Origin: Saccharomycopsis fibuligera x Saccharomycopsis cf. fibuligera
Lineage: Eukaryota > Ascomycota > Saccharomycetes > Ascoideales > Saccharomycopsidaceae
DNA length: 64,000 bases
Direction: 5' to 3'
NCBI GenBank assembly: GCA_001936135.1
Contig: CP012812.1
Span: 1,116,001 to 1,180,000, forward strand
Part shown: one piece after another, positions 32,175-40,398 of the stretch
Layout: each line of letters begins with the position of its first letter
How positions within the stretch are numbered: the stretch's first letter is position 1
Notes under the pieces: generated by a model
The model's database searches: none
What the model saw: the letters and a program-made list of their open reading frames with translations, nothing else
Told to the model about the DNA's origin: nothing
Translations under genes and position numbers: made by a program

Positions 32175-33419
32175 TCAACTCCAGACATTCTTGAACAAAT
32201 CATCGTCAAGTGGGGTTTTATTGTTAATGTTACTATTAGATGTGGTACTGCTACTTCCACTACCGGTACCGGTGCTACTGCTTCCCCATATATTGGCTGA
32301 ACTGGTATTAGCAGCAAAATTGGAAGGAGTATTATTGGAACCTCCCGCCAAATTCAACCCTGCTAAAGAATTATTCAATCCTCCTAAGCTGGCAGAAGAC
32401 TGGTATGTTGGTGGTGCTGAAGGCTGTCCAAATAAATTGTTGATGTTGTTTGTGGCATTAGGAGTAATGGCTGAAGCTGGCTTATTATAAGTGGAGGGGG
32501 TAGAATATAACGCCAAGATTGATTTCTTCAAGTCTGGTCTGCTTGAACGGCCAGAATTAATGGCTGGTTGAGTTGATGAAACTGAGGTGCCAGAACCACC
32601 GGTGGTGTTGACTGAAGGAGAAGGACCGAAATTCAAATCAAGCAAACTGGATGAAGCGCTCTGGGATTTAAGTGGTGTCGACTGTAGTGTATGCTGTTGT
32701 TGCGGTTGCTGCGGCTGCTGTTGTTGTTGTTGTTGTTGTTGTTTTACGCTTAGATTAGGTAGTGGTTTAGTATTCAAGTCACTGGTCTTCGATGGGGTAG
32801 TGCTGGTAGTAGTAGCTATATCACTCAACAAGTCATTATTATGCCCTTTTCTTGATGCAGGTAATGGCTTAGAAGCTGTTGTACTGTTCGTTGCAGTGCT
32901 GCTTCCATTTTGAAGTATGCTTGGGGCAGTTGCATCACCAGAGGCAACGGAAATGGTTTTTGGATCAGGAATATATTTAGTAGCCACCCATTTTTTCAAT
33001 TCATATTTTGTTCTGATGAAATTTTGGATCTTGCTATCATCAGGAACATGGTTTTTTGGTAAATTATGTTCCCAGTACAGATTAGCCTTTGCATTACCCC
33101 AATTCACCATTGATTGAACTTGTTCATCCGTCCATGAGTCCAAATCTATTGACTTCACTTTTGAAATATGAGTACCCATGGATCTATGAATCCCTGAACA
33201 TCTTATGCAAATGAATACCCCAATGTTCCACGATGCCCATCTTGGATTAGTGGCGGTTTTGCAATCAGAACAGTTTTTGTTGGAACTATGCTTAGCCAAA
33301 GTTTTCAAAATTTGTTGATTTCTCTCAGTATTGGCCTTTCTGCTGGCCACTGTTGATGATGATGACGACGACGAAGCTGCAGAAGGATGGGAGCGATAGC
33401 CAGACGATCTGTACGACAT
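32175..33419 (-). CDS. AGE2: Age2-type ARF GTPase-activating protein
   Basis: Activates GTP hydrolysis by Arf1/2 in trans-Golgi vesicle traffic. The ArfGAP zinc finger occupies about residues 37-150: CSDCKTATNPRWASWNIGVF with the second pair in ICIRC (CX2CX16CX2C), the arginine finger and surrounding GIHRSMGTHISKVKSIDLDS, and WTDEQVQSMVNWGNAKAN. A NFIRTKYELKKWVATKYIPD helix closes the domain, as in Age2. The rest is Ser/Thr/Asn/Gly-rich with a Gln run (about residues 229-245), which makes the protein 414 residues against 298 in S. cerevisiae. The N-terminal run of Ser is encoded by GAT/GAC-type repeats on the plus strand. It ends DDDLFKNVWS, reminiscent of short C-terminal trafficking motifs. 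The first ATG is used. Confidence 0.92.
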   Translation of the reverse strand: MSYRSSGYRSHPSAASSSSSSSTVASRKANTERNQQILKTLAKHSSNKNCSDCKTATNPRWASWNIGVFICIRCSGIHRSMGTHISKVKSIDLDSWTDEQVQSMVNWGNAKANLYWEHNLPKNHVPDDSKIQNFIRTKYELKKWVATKYIPDPKTISVASGDATAPSILQNGSSTATNSTTASKPLPASRKGHNNDLLSDIATTTSTTPSKTSDLNTKPLPNLSVKQQQQQQQQQPQQPQQQHTLQSTPLKSQSASSSLLDLNFGPSPSVNTTGGSGTSVSSTQPAINSGRSSRPDLKKSILALYSTPSTYNKPASAITPNATNNINNLFGQPSAPPTYQSSASLGGLNNSLAGLNLAGGSNNTPSNFAANTSSANIWGSSSTGTGSGSSSTTSNSNINNKTPLDDDLFKNVWS

Positions 33420-34458
33420 GTTTCTTTCTATTCTCTTAATTAGTTGTTTATTTGGCAGCCCTTATGCTTTGAAATGCAAGCCCTATATTATAATCTGACC
33501 TTGGGTTTGTATTTTTACCCTAGTATATGATTTAATTAAATACTAATGATTCAACCAGTGAGCCAATCAATCAATTTGCTACTCAATATTTACTCGTCGT
33601 TTTGTATAAAAACACTTTGGCCTTTTTGCTGAGTTTCGTTTTGTTTTTCTTGAGATTTTCGCCGCTTACCCGCATCCGGGATCCCCAACATGCGCATGCA
33701 CAACACTTCAGGTAACCGTTCATAAAGCTTTCAGATTCTACAAAAACCCCAGTTGAAATAGTGTCAGTCAATAAAAAACATATATAAACTTTGAACAAAA
33801 GTCGCAAACAATGATTGTAAAAACCAACCTCGCAATAATACAAGAAAATGAAGTCATGCAACTCATTTACATGAGCTTCGTTCCCCTACCTTGATTGCAA
33901 TCACATGGACAAGAATAAATAAGAACTAGTTTGAAACTTAGGGATGGACCCATTCTGACCGAAAAGGTTTTCACCGCACTAAGTTGCCTTTGTAAAATGG
34001 GAAGACGCATTTGAAATAAGACGTCAATAGGTAACATGCACGTTGTCGGAGTATTGTGACTGGGGAAAACGTCTCCAAGCAGCACCGGTTAGATTAGTCT
34101 CTCCTCTAGTAGTGAAGGGTAGCCACTCACTGAGATCTTAGTTACGTAGTGGAACTTAGTTGAGCAATAAAATTGGACTTATTTTCCATACTTTGATTAT
34201 AAACTATATCACTAAATAAAAGTATTCTGTTCCCTTAGACTATATATAGTAATTTCACTCCTTATCCATAACGATCACGCAAAAAAATTACATCACATCT
34301 TTGACGTTGTTTACCTTTTTTTTTTCTTTTTCACACACAATATCGATTTATTATTTCTATATAAACGATAGATATTGGACTGGTTTTCCAATAAAGGTCC
34401 TTATCTTTCCGTAGGCGGGTGTATTTCTTTTGAAATATCAAGTAGTTGTCGACTTGGA
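33420..34458. other. About 1 kb gene-poor spacer, AGE2 promoter side
   Basis: Left part is the AGE2 promoter. The rest has no open frame I would call a gene and no recognised RNA gene; a C/D or H/ACA snoRNA was looked for by eye without success. A T-rich tract at 34316-34330 and TATA-like ACTATATATAG near 34241 are the only features. Confidence 0.4.
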
Positions 34459-34704
34459 TTAATTCTCGTGTACCGCTACTGGACATTTAACCAAAAAGTG
34501 TTCCATTTGTTTGTTGATAGTATCCTCATATGACTGTTGTTTGTGGTTTTTACGCGGTAAATCCTCAGAGCACCACTTACATTCCTCACCTTGGAGTTTG
34601 AACTTCTCGTCTACGTGGTGGAATGTGTGTATATTCGCGAAGCAGTTAGATTTGAAAAAGAGATTCCAAATATTTTTCCAAGACAGAACCAAAGCCTTTC
34701 TACA
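34459..34704 (-). pseudogene. Short open frame with zinc-finger-like Cys/His pattern next to tRNA-Ile
   Basis: An open stretch of about 80 codons reads away from the tRNA-Ile gene and has no ATG near its 5' end; the only in-frame ATG is close to its C-terminus. It includes LQGEECKWCSEDLPRKNHKQ and later MEHFLVKCPV, giving CX2C then HX5C, the layout of BED-type zinc fingers found in hAT-type transposases and some host factors. The 5' edge is about 20 bp from the tRNA gene. It could be a relic or an exon of unknown context; the family is a guess. Confidence 0.35.
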
Positions 34705-34724
34705 TCAAAAAAAAGTCAAAAAAT

Positions 34725-34821
34725 GGTCCCTTGGCCCAGTTGGTTAAGGCGTGGTGCTAATATACAGCCTTCTTAAGGCAATGTTACGCCAAGATCAGCA
34801 GTTCGATCCTGCTAGGGACCA
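34725..34821 (+). tRNA. tRNA-Ile (anticodon AAU) with a 23-nt intron
   Basis: The 7-bp acceptor stem GGTCCCT/AGGGACC is perfect, followed by discriminator A. The D arm reads TGGCCCAGTTGGTTAAGGC (box A) and the T arm AGCAGTTCGATCCTGCT (box B). The anticodon loop is CTAATA plus A, interrupted after position 37 by an intron at 34763-34785 that has its own hairpin GCCTT-CTT-AAGGC. The anticodon stem TGGTG/CGCCA pairs with one G-T. The mature tRNA is 74 nt. Anticodon AAU (read as IAU) decodes AUU and AUC. In S. cerevisiae only the UAU isoleucine tRNA carries an intron. A T6 terminator follows at 34823-34828. Confidence 0.95.
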
Positions 34822-34822
34822 A

Positions 34823-34828
34823 TTTTTT
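34823..34828 (+). terminator. RNA polymerase III terminator of tRNA-Ile
   Basis: Six T residues directly after the tRNA-Ile gene. Confidence 0.85.
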
Positions 34829-35775
34829 AGAAGTTTGGTGCTAAAAACACTTATTCCAGAGATTGTATAGGTTGAAATAGCTGTTCTTTAGCTGGATCTT
34901 TTTGTTCCAAAAGAATACTAAATAGTGCTGGTAGTCATTATTTTATGACGCGTCAACATGAATTATAGTGTTTATAAGTAGTAAGCAGGTATGACGGAGT
35001 TTACTGCACAAGATTTTGATCCGTTCCTGAAAGCTACCAAATATAATTGATTTTATAATGTAAAACAGATTCTTTGTGTTTATAAGCTAAAAGCAACAAT
35101 GAAATTAATTCCAAAATCATAGAATTAGAGTCAGTTTTATGATGAATGATAGGATGCCGTGGGTAAAAAAAAAAAGTTGTGTGTTTTACACGATCCCGAC
35201 ACCAGTAACTAAAAAATGGCGATTTCAATCGATTGTTCTTTTAAAGTTGATTGGCTTGAGTAGTTGAATGATCTTCAGTATTCATTTCTATCTCCAGTTC
35301 AACTTTGATTCATGTAAGACACAAAAAAACTAAAACTTTGATTATGTTGTTAATGGCGATAGAATAAGTGTTGACGTATTGTTGTAATTATATCAAATGA
35401 CATCGCCTCATCATGTATAATTTCCTTTTCAGGTAAACTGCATACTGGGATTAGAGGGACAGTCGGACTCGCACATGCTTACTAGGGCAACTAACACCAA
35501 AGATTGATCTGTTAACTATACATAATTAATAGAAAATGTAATTTAACTATGCAGAATATACAGTATAGTTCAGTTGTTATTATTTAGGGGAAACTTGTAT
35601 TAGTGAAAGCCCCGTTAGAATTTAATGAATCTGTTGGATTTGAAATAGATATAGGAGAGGTTTTAGGCTAGGATGGCTGATATCTTGGTTTTTGTCAATA
35701 CCATCTTCTTGGCATATAAGAACTATATAGTATAAAATCAAACACAATTTTTTTTTTATTTTTTTTTAAAAAAAA
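34829..35775. other. Gene-poor spacer between tRNA-Ile and the LINE remnant
   Basis: About 950 bp of AT-rich sequence without a supported gene. TGTTGG at 35632 and a TATA-like ATATAGTATAAAATC near 35730 hint at an LTR edge, but no matching end was found. T- and A-rich tracts at 35749-35776 border the LINE fragment. Confidence 0.4.
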
Positions 35776-36430
35776 GGAAAAGTTATTGGCTACAATACAT
35801 CTATCATTTCTCAAATATATTACCGAGAAACTATGTGCCCCCTAACACCAAAGCAGATACAAACGCTAGAGCAATATTTCATTAGGCAATCCCGCAAAAT
35901 GGCTTATATCTCCATGGATACTTTAAAAACACCACTAAAATTTGGAGGTTTTGAAATGACTGATCTAAGCACTCAGATACGTTACATCAAGGCTAAATAT
36001 CTGAATAATATTTTATATGAAAAAGAGCCATCGCAGGCCACTATTCAAACGTTATAAATGACAGAATCAGAAATCAGTATTGGTGGGTGCCATTGATCGA
36101 GAAAAACCTAGCTTGTCCTCCATATGCAGGCAGAATTTTTTGGAAGATCTCTGACATCTTCAACCATGGAGCGTTTCTGGAAGCAGAAAGATTGACCATA
36201 AAAAGTTATGCTGATCTTTTATACAAACCTTGAACAAGCAAAGGTAGACTAGCTGAAATACTCAAAAAGTTTACGGTCTTTCTGCCTAACAAGTGATGTC
36301 CAAAAAAAAGGTGTTACCGGTTAATCAACAATCTTTTGGCCAGAAAGAAAAGGTGTGATGCGTTCTTGTGCACATCCCAGCTAATTGACTGCTAACCAAT
36401 TTGCAATGCATTTCTAAGGCAGAGCCAACG
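35776..36430 (+). mobile_element. Decayed L1-clade LINE (Zorro-like) fragment, C-terminal part of ORF2
   Basis: The frame through 36057 reads MAYISMDTLKTPLKFGGFEM and TDLSTQIRYIKAKYLNNIL, preceded by IISQIYYRETMCPLTPKQIQ. This matches the region after the reverse-transcriptase domain of L1-type ORF2 proteins, where a short helix, a variable link and a K.PK..GG.G..DL motif recur. The next piece, in another frame, contains QYWWVPLIEKNLACPPYAGR and GAFLEAERLTIKSYADLLYK, ending in a stop near 36235. A third piece, RLINNLLARKKRCDAFLCTS, resembles the Cys-rich tail of such ORF2 proteins. So the copy has at least one frameshift and two stop codons and lacks the endonuclease and the catalytic reverse-transcriptase motifs. 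L1-clade LINEs called Zorro are known in Candida albicans; the assignment to Zorro itself is inference. Confidence 0.7.
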
Positions 36431-37021
36431 CTGGCAGGTCCAATCAGGGTTGCCTTGTCAGTAATTGATAGCTATTCTATACTAAATCTCTGTACAATGA
36501 TTTGCCATTAAATACGTCAGACTAGTAGAGCAATAAATATAAAATAAAATACCATCATCCGTCCAGATCCGTTTCAATCAAATCGTTAATTCAGCGTTTT
36601 GCTTATTCTAAAAGAGGTACATAAACGTCCGTCTTTCGTATCGATGATCTCCAAGAATCCAAACTTCGAAGAGGACAAAATCCAACTTCTTTTCCAGTAT
36701 TCTCTTCCGTTAATCAATCGTTGACGCTTGATCTTCGTCAAGTCATTCGTTTTCTCTTTCCGAGATTGCTAGTTGTCATTGTAGCCTTTGCCAACAATGA
36801 ACTGATAACTTATTCTTCCCCTTTTTGGCCAGAAAGCGTGACCTCGCGCTAGATACTAGTATAGTATTTGTCCTTGATTATCTCTGTCTATAATTCTCGT
36901 GTTGTTGTTTCACTTAAAATTCAAAACAAAAAAAAAAATAAAATAAATCGTACTAAATCGTAATAATACAAACTAAATTTGCCGAATACACATACTGAAT
37001 AATTAGGTTGTTATCAAATAG
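36431..37021. other. Spacer between LINE fragment and repeat field
   Basis: About 590 bp of sequence without open frames of note. Its left part could be the LINE 3' end, although no poly(A) tail is obvious. An A-rich tract lies near 36928-36940. Confidence 0.35.
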
Positions 37022-37275
37022 TTATGGTGGATTAAGTAAGACTTGTAGTGACGTAGGTTGATTTCTTGTCTTGGTTCAAACCTGATCAAAGCTGGTTAAA
37101 GCTGGTCAAACCTGGGTCAAACCTGGTAAGACTTATAATGATTTGTGATGACTTGTGTCAAACATGGTCATACTTGGTCAAAGGTGGAACTTAGTGGAGC
37201 TCTTGGTGGGACGCTTGGTACGCTTAGTGAACCTGGTCTAACCTTGTCATACTTGGTTATACTTGGTTATACTTG
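37022..37275 (+). repeat. Field of degenerate CTTGGTCAAAC-type short repeats
   Basis: A unit of about 10 bp related to C(C/T)TGGT(C/T)A(A/T)AC recurs some twenty times with much variation (for example CTGGTTAAAG, CTGGTCAAAC, CTTGGTCAAAGG, and three copies of TACTTGGTTA-like sequence at the right end). Spacing is irregular, so it is not a clean tandem array. Its right end runs into the last codons of the gag-protease frame of the neighbouring fossil element, so it may belong to that element or have invaded its edge. Confidence 0.75.
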
Positions 37276-38850
37276 GTCTTGCAAATATCAACACCGACAA
37301 TAATCTTTACTGGAAGCTTTGGTTCAATATAGAATAAGACAGGTCTCTTCAATTTATGACTAAAGATTTTGCAAGTTTTGGAAAGAACCGTTACATCCTG
37401 ATTTCCTAGCTCTAAACTTATTGGTCTCGAGTTTCTCACTTCTATCGCTCTCGGAACTTCTTTTATCAAGTTTACACCAGCACCTGTATCCATAAAACTT
37501 AAACTATTTTCAATTCCAACAAGTTTCATATCGGACCATAAATATTTGTCGTGGAATGAACTCTTTATTGTAAATAGTTTAGTGTCTTTGCAAACGCGCG
37601 TTTTCTGTCCGTATGGTTTTGTTGCCGAGCTAAAATTTTGTCTCCTTTGCGATTCTCCTCTTATTGCCATAACCTGGAATTTTGGATTTGACACATATGT
37701 GTTGCGGATGTCCTTCATCAAAACTATTGTCTCACTAGGATCAATACCTAATCTGCCATTGTCTTCTCGAGATGTTTGCTGCATCGCTGCTGCTGCGTGA
37801 GATTTGAGTTCAAATAAAACCTTGTTATATTCTCTGTGAAAACTTTCGCGAACATGTCTAAATAACTGTTCATGGTATACTTCCTGAACTGCTCTTGGAA
37901 GCATGTTAACAAGATCGGTCACCTTATTTAGTTGTTTTTCAAATGATTCGTATCCTTTTTGTTTATCTTGACGACGTAACCGTTCAGTGATTTCTCTCAA
38001 GGTTGGAAATATAGATTGTTTTATTTCTCTGAGCTTTCCTTCTATGTCCGTTGATTTGAAACGAAAGTCAGTTGAGTTATTTGCAAAAGCATCTCTAACT
38101 TTTCTCAAAGACGAAATGTCTAAGGTGTTAACTAAAATCCATTCTAAGTGTTCGTTTTCGACTGTTCCTAATTTCGATAAGAGGTCAATTTCCTTTTTCA
38201 AGTAAATCATGTACATTTCTGGACCATCGGCGATTCTAAACTTTTCTCTCGTATATCTGTTTGAGTTTTCAAACATGTATCTCTGAACTGCATCAAATAA
38301 TTCAACTTTTCCTTTTTTCTTTGGTTGTTCGTCCAAATCTGAGCTGTTGTCTTCCGTAACGTCTCTAATTCTTTTTTCTGGTTCTGGACCAGTTTCGCTT
38401 CTGGTTTCAAGATTCTTTAATCTTTCATCATAGTTTCCCATTTGTTGTTTAATTTCCTTGAGCAATCCCACAATGATTTCCAACTTTTGTCCGTTGTTTG
38501 AGTCTTCAACTGCTGGCTTCTCAGTTGATTGTTGTTGTTTGTCTTGTTTGTCCATTCTTTAAGTGTATAAGCTCTCAACTTTCCATTAGTTAAATTACGA
38601 AGAAGTAATGTTGTGTTTAAAAGGGTAGTTCTCTACTTAGTACTTTTAAACGCGTCTTGTTATGGTTATTATCGTTATCGATGGGTATATCGGCTTGTCA
38701 TTTATTCCGCCCATCGCTATATACGCAAGTTAAAAGGAACGCGTCGCCGACCTTTATACATGATTTTCGACAACTTGAAGGATCCTTCTGTCGGTTATGA
38801 ACACAGACCGATAAGGAATGCGAATACAATGAAGGAAAATGTTCGCAACA
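37257..38850 (-). mobile_element. Fossil Ty3/gypsy-like LTR element: one LTR, leader and gag-protease part
   Basis: Read on the minus strand. The LTR (38609-38850, 242 bp) has the inverted ends TGTTG and CAACA, ending 11 bp before the tRNA-Cys gene. A short leader (38556-38608) leads to a 432-codon gag-protease frame (37257-38555): a charged N-terminus with a coiled-coil-like start, a helical capsid-like middle, and near residues 350-430 an aspartic protease recognised by SFMDTGAGVNLI and IIVGVDI. No Cys/His knuckle is seen. Insertion just upstream of a tRNA gene is what Ty3-type integrases do. Reverse transcriptase, RNase H, integrase and a second LTR are not seen beside it, so the element looks broken, with at least one large break. 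Age cannot be dated without a second LTR; the readable gag-protease part suggests it is not very old. Confidence 0.75.
38609..38850 (-). repeat. LTR of the Ty3/gypsy-like fossil
   Basis: 242 bp bounded by TGTTG at the left and CAACA at the right (plus-strand reading), with a TATATA-type element inside. CTAAA at 38851-38855 between LTR and tRNA gene would be the host target duplication, but its partner copy is not visible. Boundaries rest on the inverted ends alone. Confidence 0.6.
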
Positions 38851-38861
38851 CTAAAAAAGTT

Positions 38862-38933
38862 GTCTGTGTGGCGCAGTGGTAGCGCAGCAGATTGCAAATC
38901 TGTTGGTCCCCAGTTCGAACCTGGGTGCAGGCT
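38862..38933 (+). tRNA. tRNA-Cys (anticodon GCA)
   Basis: Intronless, 72 nt. Acceptor GTCTGTG pairs with TGCAGGC with three G-T pairs; discriminator T. The D arm TGGCGCAGTGGTAGCGCA, anticodon arm GCAGATTGCAAATCTGT (anticodon GCA at 38894-38896) and T arm CCCAGTTCGAACCTGGG are all complete and close to the S. cerevisiae tRNA-Cys. The wobble pairs in the acceptor are a little unusual. A Ty3-like LTR ends 11 bp upstream. Confidence 0.95.
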
Positions 38934-38934
38934 C

Positions 38935-38940
38935 TTTTTT
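38935..38940 (+). terminator. RNA polymerase III terminator of tRNA-Cys
   Basis: Six T residues two bases after the tRNA-Cys 3' end. Confidence 0.85.
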
Positions 38941-39074
38941 ATGCCTTATGAAACTTTAAGTTTGTGCCCTTCTTTGGTCTCTACAAGATAGTTACAGACT
39001 TTCCTTCTACATCTATATCAAAAAGCAAGGTAGGGAGAGAAGCGTGAACTAAAATTTAGCAAAGTTAATTTATA

Positions 39075-40127
39075 TCAGCCAAATGCCACATTCATGCAAT
39101 ATGAAATAACTAACTCGTTTCCCGTAGCAAAATTTTTGAAAAGGTTACCAATTATCTCATCAGGGCTTGGTGCAAAGCTATTATGTATATAGCAAAACAC
39201 GTTAGTATTTTGTCCCAGTGGATCTCTGGCATCTTTTTGCATTTTCAATTTTTTACTCAAAAATTTAATCAACAGAGAAAACTGCTGGCTGTTTGAAATC
39301 TTGTAAATTTTGGGCTCAATTTGGCTTGTCGAACCAATAGATTGAAATCGCACTAATATCTTCTGAGGTTTTGTTTCCTCATAGGGTTTAAGTATTTTTT
39401 CCACAATCTTTTGCCTGTCGATTAGCACTGAACTCTCAGTGTTATTGCTATCCATCGCTGGTTTATTTGATGCTATCGCTGCTTTTAAAGCATCTGCTGG
39501 GGTGTCCAAACTTGGTTTAAGCGGCTGCTCATGTTCAAAGTAAAACGACTTTGCCAAATTGTCTAATACTTTATTGTTTGCCGTTGAAAGTTTGGTCTTA
39601 GCAATTTTTGACTCTTTTATAATTCGACTTTGGGATCCCGCTTCATATGTAACATCATCATTCTCATTATATAAATCGTTGGAACTACCGTAGCTATTCT
39701 TGTTGATGCTAGTACTACTATTACTATCATCCCAGTCACCCTCGCTGCGCCGCGTTTCATTTATGGCATATTCCAGAGAACTATTACGACTTGTATATTG
39801 ACTAGTCCTTTGATCATGCAGCTTGTTGTCGTTGTCGTTGATATTGAGATCGTGCTGACTGTTATAATTTTGCGATAGTGACAACTTGTTTATTCTTGCG
39901 GAACTATCATCCTCTGAGTTTGACTCGCCACTGCTTACGTTCTTGTTCTTGTAAAGTTTATTAACATTGTTTTCGCTGCTTGTATTTCGGTATCCGGCGC
40001 TGTGGTTATTGGAAGGGGCACGGCTATTGTTGTTTGTGGTGTTGTTATTCCATATTAATGAAGAGTCAGTAGACTCCTGGTAATTTGACAGAGAGGAATC
40101 ATCATCCTCAGACAAAAGTGGGTTCAT
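39075..40127 (-). CDS. ATG12: Atg12, ubiquitin-like autophagy conjugation protein
   Basis: Atg12 is joined through its C-terminal glycine to Atg5 by Atg7 and Atg10; the conjugate with Atg16 promotes Atg8 lipidation on the phagophore. The ubiquitin-like fold fills about residues 253-350: KILVRFQSIGSTSQIEPKIY, FSLLIKFLSKKLKM, NVFCYIHNSFAPSPDEIIGN and LVISYCMNVAFG, ending in the reactive Gly350. The first 250 residues are disordered and Asn/Ser-rich, so the protein is 350 residues against 186 in S. cerevisiae, an unusually long N-terminal extension. Codon 285 (minus-strand CTG at 39273-39275) reads Leu in the standard code but would be Ser in the CTG clade. Divergent from the F-box gene with a 271 bp spacer. 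Confidence 0.95.
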   Translation of the reverse strand: MNPLLSEDDDSSLSNYQESTDSSLIWNNNTTNNNSRAPSNNHSAGYRNTSSENNVNKLYKNKNVSSGESNSEDDSSARINKLSLSQNYNSQHDLNINDNDNKLHDQRTSQYTSRNSSLEYAINETRRSEGDWDDSNSSTSINKNSYGSSNDLYNENDDVTYEAGSQSRIIKESKIAKTKLSTANNKVLDNLAKSFYFEHEQPLKPSLDTPADALKAAIASNKPAMDSNNTESSVLIDRQKIVEKILKPYEETKPQKILVRFQSIGSTSQIEPKIYKISNSQQFSLLIKFLSKKLKMQKDARDPLGQNTNVFCYIHNSFAPSPDEIIGNLFKNFATGNELVISYCMNVAFG

Positions 40128-40398
40128 CTTTTTGCTCTAGTGTTAGGATGTGTCATTCGTGGCAGAAGACCAGCACTGTTATTGCCATTGGCTTCTTCTG
40201 TTATTGATGGGTGATGATCTTGGCTATGGAGCGATGACCTCGCCGTTTATGGGACGCACTTGAATTACCTTATGCACTACTGATTGCGGAGAGGAAAAAA
40301 AGTTCAAAATATTCAAAAGCAGCTCATCGTTTCCTCCAGAACAACAGAGACGCTTTGTGAACCCAATCAATAGCACAAGCCCATTTATTTCTTCACTT

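Noticed and set aside
35632-35770. TGTTGG start with TATA-like sequence, as in an LTR
   Set aside because: No matching inverted end and no second copy seen in the window; too weak to call.
37257-38555. A host gene of unknown function instead of an element
   Set aside because: The protease-like DTGA motif, the adjacent LTR with inverted ends and the tRNA-proximal position fit a retroelement better; host use remains only a possibility.
38613-38882. 89-codon frame across the LTR and tRNA-Cys
   Set aside because: Overlaps a better-supported LTR and tRNA gene; the frame starts inside the LTR.
40141-40151. Short similarity to a telomere-repeat-like TTAGGATGT
   Set aside because: Only nine bases in a promoter; no tandem copies, so neither a telomere relic nor a telomerase RNA template.
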